Part shown: one piece after another, positions 55,491 through 64,000 of the stretch | Position numbering within the stretch: the stretch's first letter is position 1 | Layout of the letters: every line of letters begins with the position of its first letter | Assembly: GCF_016695175.1 (NCBI RefSeq) | Contig: NZ_CP068023.1 | Location: 670,501-734,500, forward strand | Length of the DNA: 64,000 bases | Direction: 5' to 3' | Origin: Pseudoalteromonas sp. GCY | GTDB lineage: Bacteria > Pseudomonadota > Gammaproteobacteria > Enterobacterales > Alteromonadaceae | Notes under the pieces: model-generated | Databases searched by the model: none | The model's input: only the letters and a program-made list of their open reading frames with translations | What the model was told of the DNA's origin: nothing | Position numbers and translations under genes: made by a program

Positions 55491-55600
55491 CCTTTCTAGC
55501 AGCCAGTTTTAGCGCTAACTGCGTTGAATTCACTTCCAATAGCCAGCTATTGGTGCGTAAATTCGCCTTGTTTTCCCTAAAACTCTCTGGCTAGACAAGG
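55491..55600. mobile_element. MITE-like inverted-repeat element, about 110 bases
   Basis: Left end CCTTTCTAGCAGCCAGTTTT and right end AAAACTCTCTGGCTAGACAAGG are imperfect inverted complements. An inner pair (AATTCACTTCC ... GTAAATT) and a central CAATAG-CCAG-CTATTG stem extend the symmetry. No coding capacity. The design is like a small MITE, but copies elsewhere are needed to prove it. Confidence 0.45.
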
Positions 55601-55710
55601 AGAAAACTAAGTTGTGCTTTAGCAACAATGAGTTGGAACATTCCTTATCCAAACCTCAGGTTATTTACTTCTCTTTTATCTCAGTTTTATTGTGTGTCTT
55701 TACACAGCTC

Positions 55711-56424
55711 TTAATTCAAACTCACTATTGGTATATGGCGTAGCGCCCAATTAGCAAGCTCAACTCGGTTGCGTGAATTGGTTTTTTTAAATGCGCTGTA
55801 GATATGCGTTTTAACTGTGTGACTACTGATGTTTAGTCTATCAGCGATATCTTCGTTTTTAGCACCAGCAGCAATAAGCTTGATCACCGATTTTTCTCTG
55901 CCAGTTAGTACGTTTAGCTCATCATTACTCAAAACAATGTCGCTGTTAGGCAGTGCTTGTGGCATGGCGGCAATCAGTTCGCTAAATGCTTCTGAGATGG
56001 CGCTGCGACAAAACCAAAGCTCGCCTTTGAGCACACTGCTTAATCCTTGAAATAACGTCTCTGGCGGAGCATTGTGATAGAGTATGCCTTTCACATTGCC
56101 AAGTAGCGCCGTTTTTTCATTCACGCTGTTTTCATTGGCATTAAAGAGCAGTACTTTGTGTTTAGCCGCCAAGAGTTTGACTTCAGCGCTGATAAGTTCA
56201 TTACAATCTCGGTGTTCTGTATCCACCAAAAATAACGCGATTTGTTCACGCAGTGCAGGCTCTGGTAGTCGAGTATCAACTTTGACTGTATGTCCTAGCG
56301 TCTCTAGCACTTTGATAAGCACAGTATAATTGGTGGAGCTGGTATTGGCTCGAGCATGAGTCAGAATAAAAAATGCTCGATCTTGCCATGCTAGCGAGTT
56401 GTTGGAATATTCCTTTGCAAACAT
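55711..56424 (-). CDS. CsgD-like LuxR-family regulator
   Basis: A 237-residue regulator. The N-terminal receiver-like domain lacks the Asp phosphorylation pocket in readable form. The C-terminal LuxR HTH is clear: LTGREKSVIKLIAAGAKNEDIADRLNISSHTVKTHIYSAFKKTNSRNR. Overall order and local motifs resemble CsgD: GNVKGILYHNAPPETLFQGLSSVLKGELWF matches the CsgD central segment (INGVFYS-E...GLQGVLRGECYF). It is probably the curli regulator although it lies 35 kb from csgEFG. It also lies beside an M23 protease and the c-di-GMP operon. Confidence 0.75.
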   Translation of the reverse strand: MFAKEYSNNSLAWQDRAFFILTHARANTSSTNYTVLIKVLETLGHTVKVDTRLPEPALREQIALFLVDTEHRDCNELISAEVKLLAAKHKVLLFNANENSVNEKTALLGNVKGILYHNAPPETLFQGLSSVLKGELWFCRSAISEAFSELIAAMPQALPNSDIVLSNDELNVLTGREKSVIKLIAAGAKNEDIADRLNISSHTVKTHIYSAFKKTNSRNRVELANWALRHIPIVSLN

Positions 56425-56554
56425 AGAAGTATTAAATCCTTTTTTATTCCAGATTAAATTTAATATACATTTGTTTTACAAAAAATTTAAGTTATTTATT
56501 AGGCTCAAACTAAAAAGCTGAGCCTAATACCATGTTTGTGTAAGCTAAGGTTGT

Positions 56555-57715
56555 TTACTTGTACAATGCACGCCATGCACAAGTACGATAGCCGTTCTTC
56601 TCAAAGAAGAAGCGATTACAGTTATCGTCATAATTGTAGTCACCCACATCGATACGATAGCCACTGATGTACCAGTTATGTAGCGAAATATGCCCACCAT
56701 TGTAAAGCAGCGAGAAGTGAACGTGAGGGCCACTTGATTGACCACCTTGGCATAATGCTGTTGCTTTATCATCCGCATAACGACCAAGCCAAGCACCTGC
56801 AGAAATGACATCGCCAGTGTTGTATTGCAAACTTTCCATATGATAATACTGAGTCGAATAGCCGCTTGAATGAGTCACTCGAATGTTACAGGCTGAGTAG
56901 CGAGTAACTGTGCCACCATGCGCTGCTTGAACCCAAGGCGTATTGCTTCCCCAGCCACCTGAGCCGTTATTAAAGTCAAGCGATGAATAAGGGTAGCCAG
57001 AGCCCGTATTTGAGTGTGCACCACCGCTATACCAAGCGTAACCTGACGGCCATGGAAAGCTCATGCTAAAGCTAGCAGCTGACACTGCTTGTGTTGACGC
57101 CTGCTCACTAAAAGCGATGTTGTTGTCCGCTTTTAGTGCCAACGACTCACCGTTAAATAATGTTTGGTAAGTACTGAATAGGGCATCTGCAGATGCGTGT
57201 GTCAGATCTGCAAGTGCGACAGTTGCTTCGTTTACCGCGGGTAACTTTTTAGCTTTGTCTTCATCACGAAGCTTTTGAAATGCGTAGTATCTCGCACTCA
57301 GATTAAGTGCTACATCTTTTACTTGTGCATCAAATCCATGTTCATGAGAGAGTTTACCAAACGGTGCTGAGAGAGATTGTTTATCTGGGTTGCTGACCAC
57401 ACCAGACTCAAGTTCCATTAGTGCCAGCAATAACTTAGGGTTAATACTGGCATATCCAGCATAGTGCAAGATCACTTCGAGCTTATCGCTTAAATGCGGT
57501 GCCGTGCTGTCAAGCACTTGCTGCCAATCTACTTGCTGTAAAGCATTGCTGAAAAGAAATAGTTCAGGGTTTACTGCCATTACACTAGAAATAGGTAAGG
57601 CACTGATGTGTTCAGCGGTAAATTCAGGCATAGCTACTGAATCATGCTGACCGGCAGCTGTTGCTTGATGTGAGAGGAGCGCGACTAAACACGCTGATAG
57701 ATAGTGGCGTTTCAT
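56555..57715 (-). CDS. Secreted M23 peptidase, LasA/pseudoalterin type
   Basis: A 386-residue prepro-protease. Signal peptide about 1-20, a long propeptide to about 213, and a mature LasA-like domain. Zinc ligands His234 and Asp247 (GAHSNTGSGYPYSSLDF), His333, with catalytic His292 (YYHMES) and His331 (GPHVHFSLLYNGG) by analogy with LasA. Two Cys pairs are in place at 276/322 and 366/379. These enzymes cut glycine-rich bonds in elastin and in peptidoglycan cross-bridges. Pseudoalteromonas makes a homologue, pseudoalterin. Complete by inspection. Confidence 0.92.
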   Translation of the reverse strand: MKRHYLSACLVALLSHQATAAGQHDSVAMPEFTAEHISALPISSVMAVNPELFLFSNALQQVDWQQVLDSTAPHLSDKLEVILHYAGYASINPKLLLALMELESGVVSNPDKQSLSAPFGKLSHEHGFDAQVKDVALNLSARYYAFQKLRDEDKAKKLPAVNEATVALADLTHASADALFSTYQTLFNGESLALKADNNIAFSEQASTQAVSAASFSMSFPWPSGYAWYSGGAHSNTGSGYPYSSLDFNNGSGGWGSNTPWVQAAHGGTVTRYSACNIRVTHSSGYSTQYYHMESLQYNTGDVISAGAWLGRYADDKATALCQGGQSSGPHVHFSLLYNGGHISLHNWYISGYRIDVGDYNYDDNCNRFFFEKNGYRTCAWRALYK

Positions 57716-57895
57716 ATTGTATCCTTTCTGTTTGTTTTTTGTTCAATTAAGTTATACCTAAATGTGATTATTTTGTAAAATAAAAGTTTAAAATGTGGTT
57801 TTTATTGATGTGGATCATATGTTCTTGCTCCGATAAATTGGGGTTTAGTGTAAAAGCGACTATAGAAAAGAAAGTAATGTGATGTGGAGGTTGCT

Positions 57896-58057
57896 ATGAA
57901 AAGGCAAATTACTCTGTCTCAACTAGAAGAGTTGCTTGAAGAAAGGCAAGGTGGAGAGCGTCGAATACAACGAAGTAATGTTTTGCCTTTCGTTGAAAGG
58001 CGCAAACATGTTAGGCGAAAGTCTGATAGGCAATACTTGCACAATAGAGTTGAGTAG
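57896..58057 (+). CDS. Small basic protein, 53 residues, strong ribosome site
   Basis: A short frame with a strong Shine-Dalgarno (GGAGG at 57886-57890, about 6 bases before ATG 57896). The protein starts MKRQITLSQLEELLEERQGGERR and ends KHVRRKSDRQYLHNRVE: an N-terminal amphipathic helix and a strongly basic C-terminus (RRIQR, ERRKHVRRK). I do not recognise a family. It diverges from the M23 gene and converges on the GGDEF gene, with 6 bases between stops. A regulatory peptide or nucleic-acid-binding protein is possible. Confidence 0.55.
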   Translation: MKRQITLSQLEELLEERQGGERRIQRSNVLPFVERRKHVRRKSDRQYLHNRVE

Positions 58058-58063
58058 TACCCT

Positions 58064-59002
58064 CTATTCCTGTTTTGTTGAGAGCCCCGCATCTGAGTAT
58101 AACGCATACGGTAATTGATTCGTCTTAGCGTGATACATGGCTTTATCTGCTTTAGCAACCAACTCTTCGGCTGATGTAGCGTCGGTTGGATAAATAACAG
58201 CGCCGATACTTAAGTCCAGCTTTACTTCGCGGATATTTGCGCTTTCATCTTGGAGACAGTAATTATCACTGAGCAAGTCATACTTATGCTGAGCAAGTTT
58301 TCGTAACTGATTTTTTTCGGTTAGGTGAGGGGCTATAACAACGAATTCATCGCCACCATAGCGTGCGACAAAGTCCGAGGCACGTTTATACATTTTAAGT
58401 TTTGCCGACAGTATTTTTAATAATTGATCGCCCGCTTGATGACCAAGCTGATCATTGACTGGTTTAAAGTTGTCGAGATCAATAAACAACACACCGAAGC
58501 CATGACCATATCGCTCTGATTCACTAATCGCTCTTTCTAGTTCGCTATCAAATGCGCCGCGGTTATGTAGCATAGTGAGTCTATCCATAACCACCAAGTT
58601 CTCTAGATTCCGCTGCATTTCGTAGCGCTCTTTTGAAAAGGTGATTGTACGTGCCAGTAGTGGGCCGCTCACTTCATGTTTTGGGATATAATCTTGAGCA
58701 CCAAGTTGAATTGCCTTTTCGCCAAACAGCGTTTCAGATACCCCAGTTAGCACAATTATAGGGGCGCTGATGGGCAACTGTTTTACTTTAATCAGCGTGG
58801 TAAGACCTTGACTCTCATCGATATTCAAATCGATAAGGATGGCTTCTGGCTTGACTGTGTTTAAGGCTGTTTCAAGTTGTTCTAAATTTTTGAAGTGCTT
58901 AACGTTAAACTTTTGCCTACCATCAGTACTTGCAAGTGTGCGCTTCACTAAGTAAGCATCTTCATCGTTGTCTTCAAGAAGATAAATCAGCCATGTATTC
59001 AT
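58064..59002 (-). CDS. Receiver-GGDEF response regulator (diguanylate cyclase)
   Basis: A 312-residue response regulator. The N-terminal receiver has acidic ED-ED residues and the phosphoacceptor in PEAILIDLNIDES (about Asp48), ending in the usual KHEVSGPLL region. The C-terminal GGDEF domain has an intact RYGGDEFVV site and DRLTMLHNRGAFDSE. It is the third gene of an operon: the preceding receiver gene ends 2 bases before it. Phosphorylation by the operon's kinase is expected to tune c-di-GMP synthesis. Confidence 0.92.
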   Translation of the reverse strand: MNTWLIYLLEDNDEDAYLVKRTLASTDGRQKFNVKHFKNLEQLETALNTVKPEAILIDLNIDESQGLTTLIKVKQLPISAPIIVLTGVSETLFGEKAIQLGAQDYIPKHEVSGPLLARTITFSKERYEMQRNLENLVVMDRLTMLHNRGAFDSELERAISESERYGHGFGVLFIDLDNFKPVNDQLGHQAGDQLLKILSAKLKMYKRASDFVARYGGDEFVVIAPHLTEKNQLRKLAQHKYDLLSDNYCLQDESANIREVKLDLSIGAVIYPTDATSAEELVAKADKAMYHAKTNQLPYALYSDAGLSTKQE

Positions 59003-59004
59003 AG

Positions 59005-59409
59005 TTACCCTTGCACAACACAGTTATTATCAAACCAATACTGCTTGATTAATTTGATCAACGACTCTAAATCACTCAAGCGTCCGGGCTTGGTAATATA
59101 TGACTTAGCACCCAGTTGATATGCTTTACGAATGTCACTGTGGTGAGTGGAGGTGGTATAGCATACCGTTATTAATTTATCGGCAACCTGATCATTTTTT
59201 AAAGCTTCCATGACTTCAAAGCCACTCATTTTTGGCATGTTTAAATCCAGTAAAATAACTTGGTTATAGGTTGCGATAGAATTGAGGTAACGCAGCAGCT
59301 CATGACCGTCAGAAAAAACTTTTAGTTCCGGTGCATTGGCAATACTGCTGTATGCTCTTTTAAAAAAGTAGACATCATCTGGATCATCTTCAACTAATAA
59401 AAGTTCCAT
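59005..59409 (-). CDS. Single-domain response regulator (Rcp1-like)
   Basis: A 134-residue receiver. VEDDPDDVYFFKRAY opens the acidic pocket and Asp55 (LLDLNMPKMSG) is the phosphoacceptor; Thr (VCYTTSTH) and Lys (ITKPGRL) complete it. Small Rcp1-type receivers like this accompany phytochrome- and ETR-like kinases. It has no output domain, so it may be a phosphate shuttle or inhibitor. It is 2 bases from its neighbours on both sides. Confidence 0.92.
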   Translation of the reverse strand: MELLLVEDDPDDVYFFKRAYSSIANAPELKVFSDGHELLRYLNSIATYNQVILLDLNMPKMSGFEVMEALKNDQVADKLITVCYTTSTHHSDIRKAYQLGAKSYITKPGRLSDLESLIKLIKQYWFDNNCVVQG

Positions 59410-59411
59410 TA

Positions 59412-62099
59412 TTACTCCTTAACTTCTTTCGGCAGTATGATTTCAAATAAAGCGCCATCATCACTTTGCAGGCATTTTATTGTACCGCCATGCAGCTTTA
59501 CTATTTGTCGGCACAGCGCGAGTCCAATACCACTGCCATACTCTTGTGTGGTGCCAAAACGCCTGAACGGTTCAAAGATTTGCTGACGTCGAGATTTTGG
59601 GATCCCAAGTCCATTGTCTTTGTAATGGATCACCGTTTCATGGCCGGTTTGGCTGGCGTAAATTTGGATCACGGGCGCAAGCTCTGGTGACTTAAACTTA
59701 ATGCTGTTACTGATTAAGTTTTGCAGCACTTGAAGAAAAAGCGAGGGATCAAGCTCGATAGGCAAATCACCATTCTCGAGTTTAATTTCAGTGCCGCTTT
59801 CTTCTATACTAAAGCTCATCACTTCACAAATATCTTCTAATAACAAAGTTAGATTGGTTGTTTGTAGCTTCAACTCATGGGAATGCAGGCGTGATAATTT
59901 GAGTAGGTCCTGGATCATGATCCGCATTCGTTGACTGGCATCTACCAAGCGCTCTATTTCAAACTTTGCATCGTCGTAGTCTTTTAAATCTGGCGTAATT
60001 CTTTGCGCCAAACTGTCTGAAAAAGCGGTGATCTTTCTGAGTGGCTCTTGTAAATCATGAGAAGCAATATAGGCAAAGTGCTCAAGGTGGGCGTTGGATT
60101 CTTGCAGCTGTAATAGTAATTCTGTGTGCTCGGTCATATCGACAAAAGTACCCAGCATCAATTCAGGCTTGCCATTGTGATCTCGAGTGATCACGGTATC
60201 GACAGAGTAACACCAAACCCAATGCCCTTCTTTGTGTCTAAAACGATATTTTATCGGGATAAGTTCACCGTCTTGGCTGGCTCTCACTTCATCAATATGC
60301 TCGTAAACGAGTGCGCGTTCACTTTCATGAAAACACAGCTCTAAATTTGTACTTTCTAACTCGTGAATTGTATAACCAAGGAGTTGGGTATAACGCTTGT
60401 TTATACGCGTGTTCTTATGGAGTTTTAAGTCGTAGAGATAAAGGCCACACACCGCTGAGTCTATCATTCGTTGCAAAAAGCGTTGGTTGTCTTCAAGCTC
60501 TTTTTCTGCGAACTTTCTCGCCGTAATATCGACAGCGATACCGACTATTCGCTCAACTTGGTTTTTACTGTCTTTAAGTGGATAAAGAGTCGTCTGGTAC
60601 CAATGTTCTTCACCCTTGAAAGGTACCATTTCGGTATAATCTACGGGTTTCGCGACTTCGACGCAAAGCTGGTAGTTTTTTTCAATTCTGTCTACCAGCT
60701 CAGCCTCCAACGCTGTTCCTCTGAGCTCATAGAGCGTTTTACCCAGTATTTGATCGAGCTTTACGCCAGTGCGCTGGCAGGCAAACCTGTTATATTCAAT
60801 AAACCGAAAAGTTTGGTTTTCTTCTACTTTTAATAGCCAAATAGCCTGACTTGCGCCTTCGTATATGGCATTGAGTATTTTGTTTTTTTCCGCAATTTGT
60901 AGCTCAAGAGACTTTTTCTGATGGATATTTCTAAGTGCCCCAGACATCACTAATGCTCTACCGTGGTCGTCAAACTGGCTGTTGCCTACGGCGGAAAACC
61001 AAGCGTATTCTCCTTTGTTGTCGCGTCCTAAATACTCGACAAAATATTGTTCTTTGGTAGCAAAGTGATGGTTGATAGCATCTTGTACTTTGTCTTGATG
61101 GTCAGGGTGGATATGTGCAAACCAATCGTCATAAGTCACTTTTTCATCGTCGCGCTTACCTATCATGGTTTTTAAACGGGGTGAGTAGCTTACGCTGTTG
61201 TTGATAACGTTCCACTCCCAAATACCATCTTCGGTTGCACCGATTGCACGTTTCATTTGTTCAGTAGACTCAACAAGCGCTTGCTCTGTGCGTTTGAGTG
61301 ACGATAGGTTATTAAACACCGCTAAAATGAGATTGGCGCCGTCATGAGGCTCTTGTACCAAGCGCATTTCCATCGGGATTTGATTGCCAAATTTGTCTTT
61401 CACATGGCACAGTGCTTCTTTACTGAAATCGTTTTGATCAAGCAGAGATTGGCTAATGGATTCTAAACTGTCGAACGGGTCGTCTAGACTGACGATGTCA
61501 TGTAATCTCAGTCCTATTAACTCATTTGGTGTGTCGTATCCCAGCTCGCGATAAAAATAGGGGTTACATTTACTTATGCTTAGCAGTTGGTCGAGTAACA
61601 AGGTGCTAGTCGGTAAGGCATCGAGCATAAACTCGGTGACTCTGTGCCGGTCTAGCTGCGAATGTAGCGCTTTTTTTTCATCCGTAACGCGTTTTAGTCT
61701 TGCTGTTACGCCGTGGAATTGGTTTGGAGTAGGGATTGCGACAGCACTTGGGATCAGTCTGAAGAGATAAACCGCCGTTACCATTGAGATAAACGCCGTG
61801 ACTGCTTTTGAAATACCGTGGATACCATAAGCGCCATGCCAAACAGTGTAAACGCCAATCAAATGTGTCAGTCCGCATAAGGTGATAAAGCTGCAAAACA
61901 ACACAAAGACCCAATTTTTACCAACATCAGGGCGCTGTCTTGCATAAATCATAATCGCCAAGGGAATAGAAAAGTAGGCGGTGGCTATCAAGATATCGGA
62001 GATAACATTGGTCCATAGCAGATGAGGTTGCCACAAATAGCAATGGCCGTGTGGCATATACGCGCTATTAAAAAATGACTCAAATGAGTTCAAATCCAT
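59412..62099 (-). CDS. Multi-PAS sensor kinase with ETR1-like ethylene-binding domain
   Basis: An 895-residue kinase. The N-terminal three-helix membrane domain (about 28-125) matches the ethylene-binding domain of plant ETR1 and cyanobacterial Slr1212: ISDILIATAYFSIPL and ITLCGLTHLIGVY. All five ETR1 key residues map: Asp25, Tyr32, Ile62, Cys65 and His69 correspond to Asp35, Tyr42, Ile72, Cys75 and His79. Cys and His bind Cu(I) in ETR1. About four PAS/PAC units follow (about 150-650), then HisKA with His681 (IASHDLQEPLRK) and HATPase motifs (LISNSIKFK, DNGLGIPKS, GSGIGLALC). First gene of the kinase, Rcp1-like receiver and receiver-GGDEF operon. Sensing of ethylene or another small alkene is inferred. 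Confidence 0.9.
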   Translation of the reverse strand: MDLNSFESFFNSAYMPHGHCYLWQPHLLWTNVISDILIATAYFSIPLAIMIYARQRPDVGKNWVFVLFCSFITLCGLTHLIGVYTVWHGAYGIHGISKAVTAFISMVTAVYLFRLIPSAVAIPTPNQFHGVTARLKRVTDEKKALHSQLDRHRVTEFMLDALPTSTLLLDQLLSISKCNPYFYRELGYDTPNELIGLRLHDIVSLDDPFDSLESISQSLLDQNDFSKEALCHVKDKFGNQIPMEMRLVQEPHDGANLILAVFNNLSSLKRTEQALVESTEQMKRAIGATEDGIWEWNVINNSVSYSPRLKTMIGKRDDEKVTYDDWFAHIHPDHQDKVQDAINHHFATKEQYFVEYLGRDNKGEYAWFSAVGNSQFDDHGRALVMSGALRNIHQKKSLELQIAEKNKILNAIYEGASQAIWLLKVEENQTFRFIEYNRFACQRTGVKLDQILGKTLYELRGTALEAELVDRIEKNYQLCVEVAKPVDYTEMVPFKGEEHWYQTTLYPLKDSKNQVERIVGIAVDITARKFAEKELEDNQRFLQRMIDSAVCGLYLYDLKLHKNTRINKRYTQLLGYTIHELESTNLELCFHESERALVYEHIDEVRASQDGELIPIKYRFRHKEGHWVWCYSVDTVITRDHNGKPELMLGTFVDMTEHTELLLQLQESNAHLEHFAYIASHDLQEPLRKITAFSDSLAQRITPDLKDYDDAKFEIERLVDASQRMRIMIQDLLKLSRLHSHELKLQTTNLTLLLEDICEVMSFSIEESGTEIKLENGDLPIELDPSLFLQVLQNLISNSIKFKSPELAPVIQIYASQTGHETVIHYKDNGLGIPKSRRQQIFEPFRRFGTTQEYGSGIGLALCRQIVKLHGGTIKCLQSDDGALFEIILPKEVKE

Positions 62100-62303
62100 G
62101 TTATTTCCTTACCTCAACGTGAAGCCAGTTCATATAAAGATATCCACCGCTAAGGCGGTAAAAATGCACTCAAACTGCGATAGTAAAATACGCTTTAAAA
62201 GTCCTAATGCTCTGCTTTAACTGTAGTATATCTATTTGAAATATCGACAAGAGATGCAAGAAATCTTTACTGCGAAGCAGGGGGAGAGGTTTGTTGATAG
62301 GTT

Positions 62304-62332
62304 AAAAAGGTGAAGCGCGCAGCTTCACCTTT

Positions 62333-62334
<2 letters not shown>
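62304..62334. terminator. Terminator after trhP-yfhL
   Basis: AAAAAGGTGAAGC (62304-62316) and GCTTCACCTTTTT (62322-62334) around a 5-base loop, perfect 13-base arms flanked by A and T runs. It begins at the yfhL stop codon on the minus strand and separates trhP-yfhL from the kinase operon. Confidence 0.9.
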
Positions 62335-63939
<1,605 letters not shown>

Positions 63940-64000
63940 GGTTTACCTCATACATTGAACTAGGGCCTGTTGACCTTTGCTGTTTTATTTTTGTTCTCCT

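Overview
The window reads as chromosomal DNA of a marine gammaproteobacterium of the Alteromonadales, most likely Pseudoalteromonas. The evidence is gene content: a LasA/pseudoalterin-type M23 protease, PanP aspartate decarboxylase, a class II pyrophosphatase, mpl-ubiX-yadGH order, a DAB inorganic-carbon pump, and modest GC content. I ran no database search; names rest on motifs and family resemblance.

Layout. 0-3.3 kb: end of a polysaccharide cluster (WecA-type sugar-phosphate transferase, YjbH-family outer-membrane protein). 4-7.6 kb: two tandem paralogous lipoproteins, each with its own terminator. 3.3-13.2 kb: a dense field of REP palindromes, roughly fifty by eye, in five clusters around two nearly identical RAYT genes (REP-associated tyrosine transposases), a decayed tyrosine-recombinase-like gene, a small RHH protein and a glyoxalase-like protein. 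galU closes this region. 14.7-21.1 kb: secreted subtilisin-like protease, then a curli operon (very long curlin-repeat subunit, csgE, csgF, csgG) ending in a second, unrelated REP-like tandem array. 21.6-26 kb: mpl, ubiX, yadG-yadH-like ABC exporter, TrmB-like methyltransferase. 26-38 kb: mixed housekeeping and signalling genes (degenerate GGDEF-EAL protein, panP, GAF-GGDEF cyclase, transglutaminase-like protein, AraC regulator, ppaC, mutM, FapA-like protein). 37.9-43 kb: LysR regulator divergent from dabB-dabA. 43-52.3 kb: accessory stretch with a 627-residue membrane protein, hipBA with visible operators, a frameshifted gene, a MITE-like element, an AlpA relic and a large PLD-helicase-DUF3427 protein. 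52.9-55.4 kb: core genes yicC, rph, pyrE. 55.7-64 kb: CsgD-like regulator, M23 protease, a small gene with a strong ribosome site, a three-gene signalling operon, and yfhL-trhP.

How parts fit together. Curli genes, a CsgD-like regulator 35 kb away, several GGDEF/EAL proteins and the polysaccharide genes point to surface-matrix and biofilm control through c-di-GMP. The signalling operon at 58-62 kb starts with a histidine kinase whose N-terminus keeps all five key ethylene-site residues of plant ETR1 (Asp, Tyr, Ile, Cys, His); it is followed by a Rcp1-like receiver and a receiver-GGDEF protein. This suggests a hydrocarbon- or copper-sensing input to c-di-GMP.

Most notable are the REP/RAYT field (two stem subtypes paired as asymmetric inverted units, orientation flipped between left and right halves, REPs that supply a gene's stop codon) and the ETR1-like operon.
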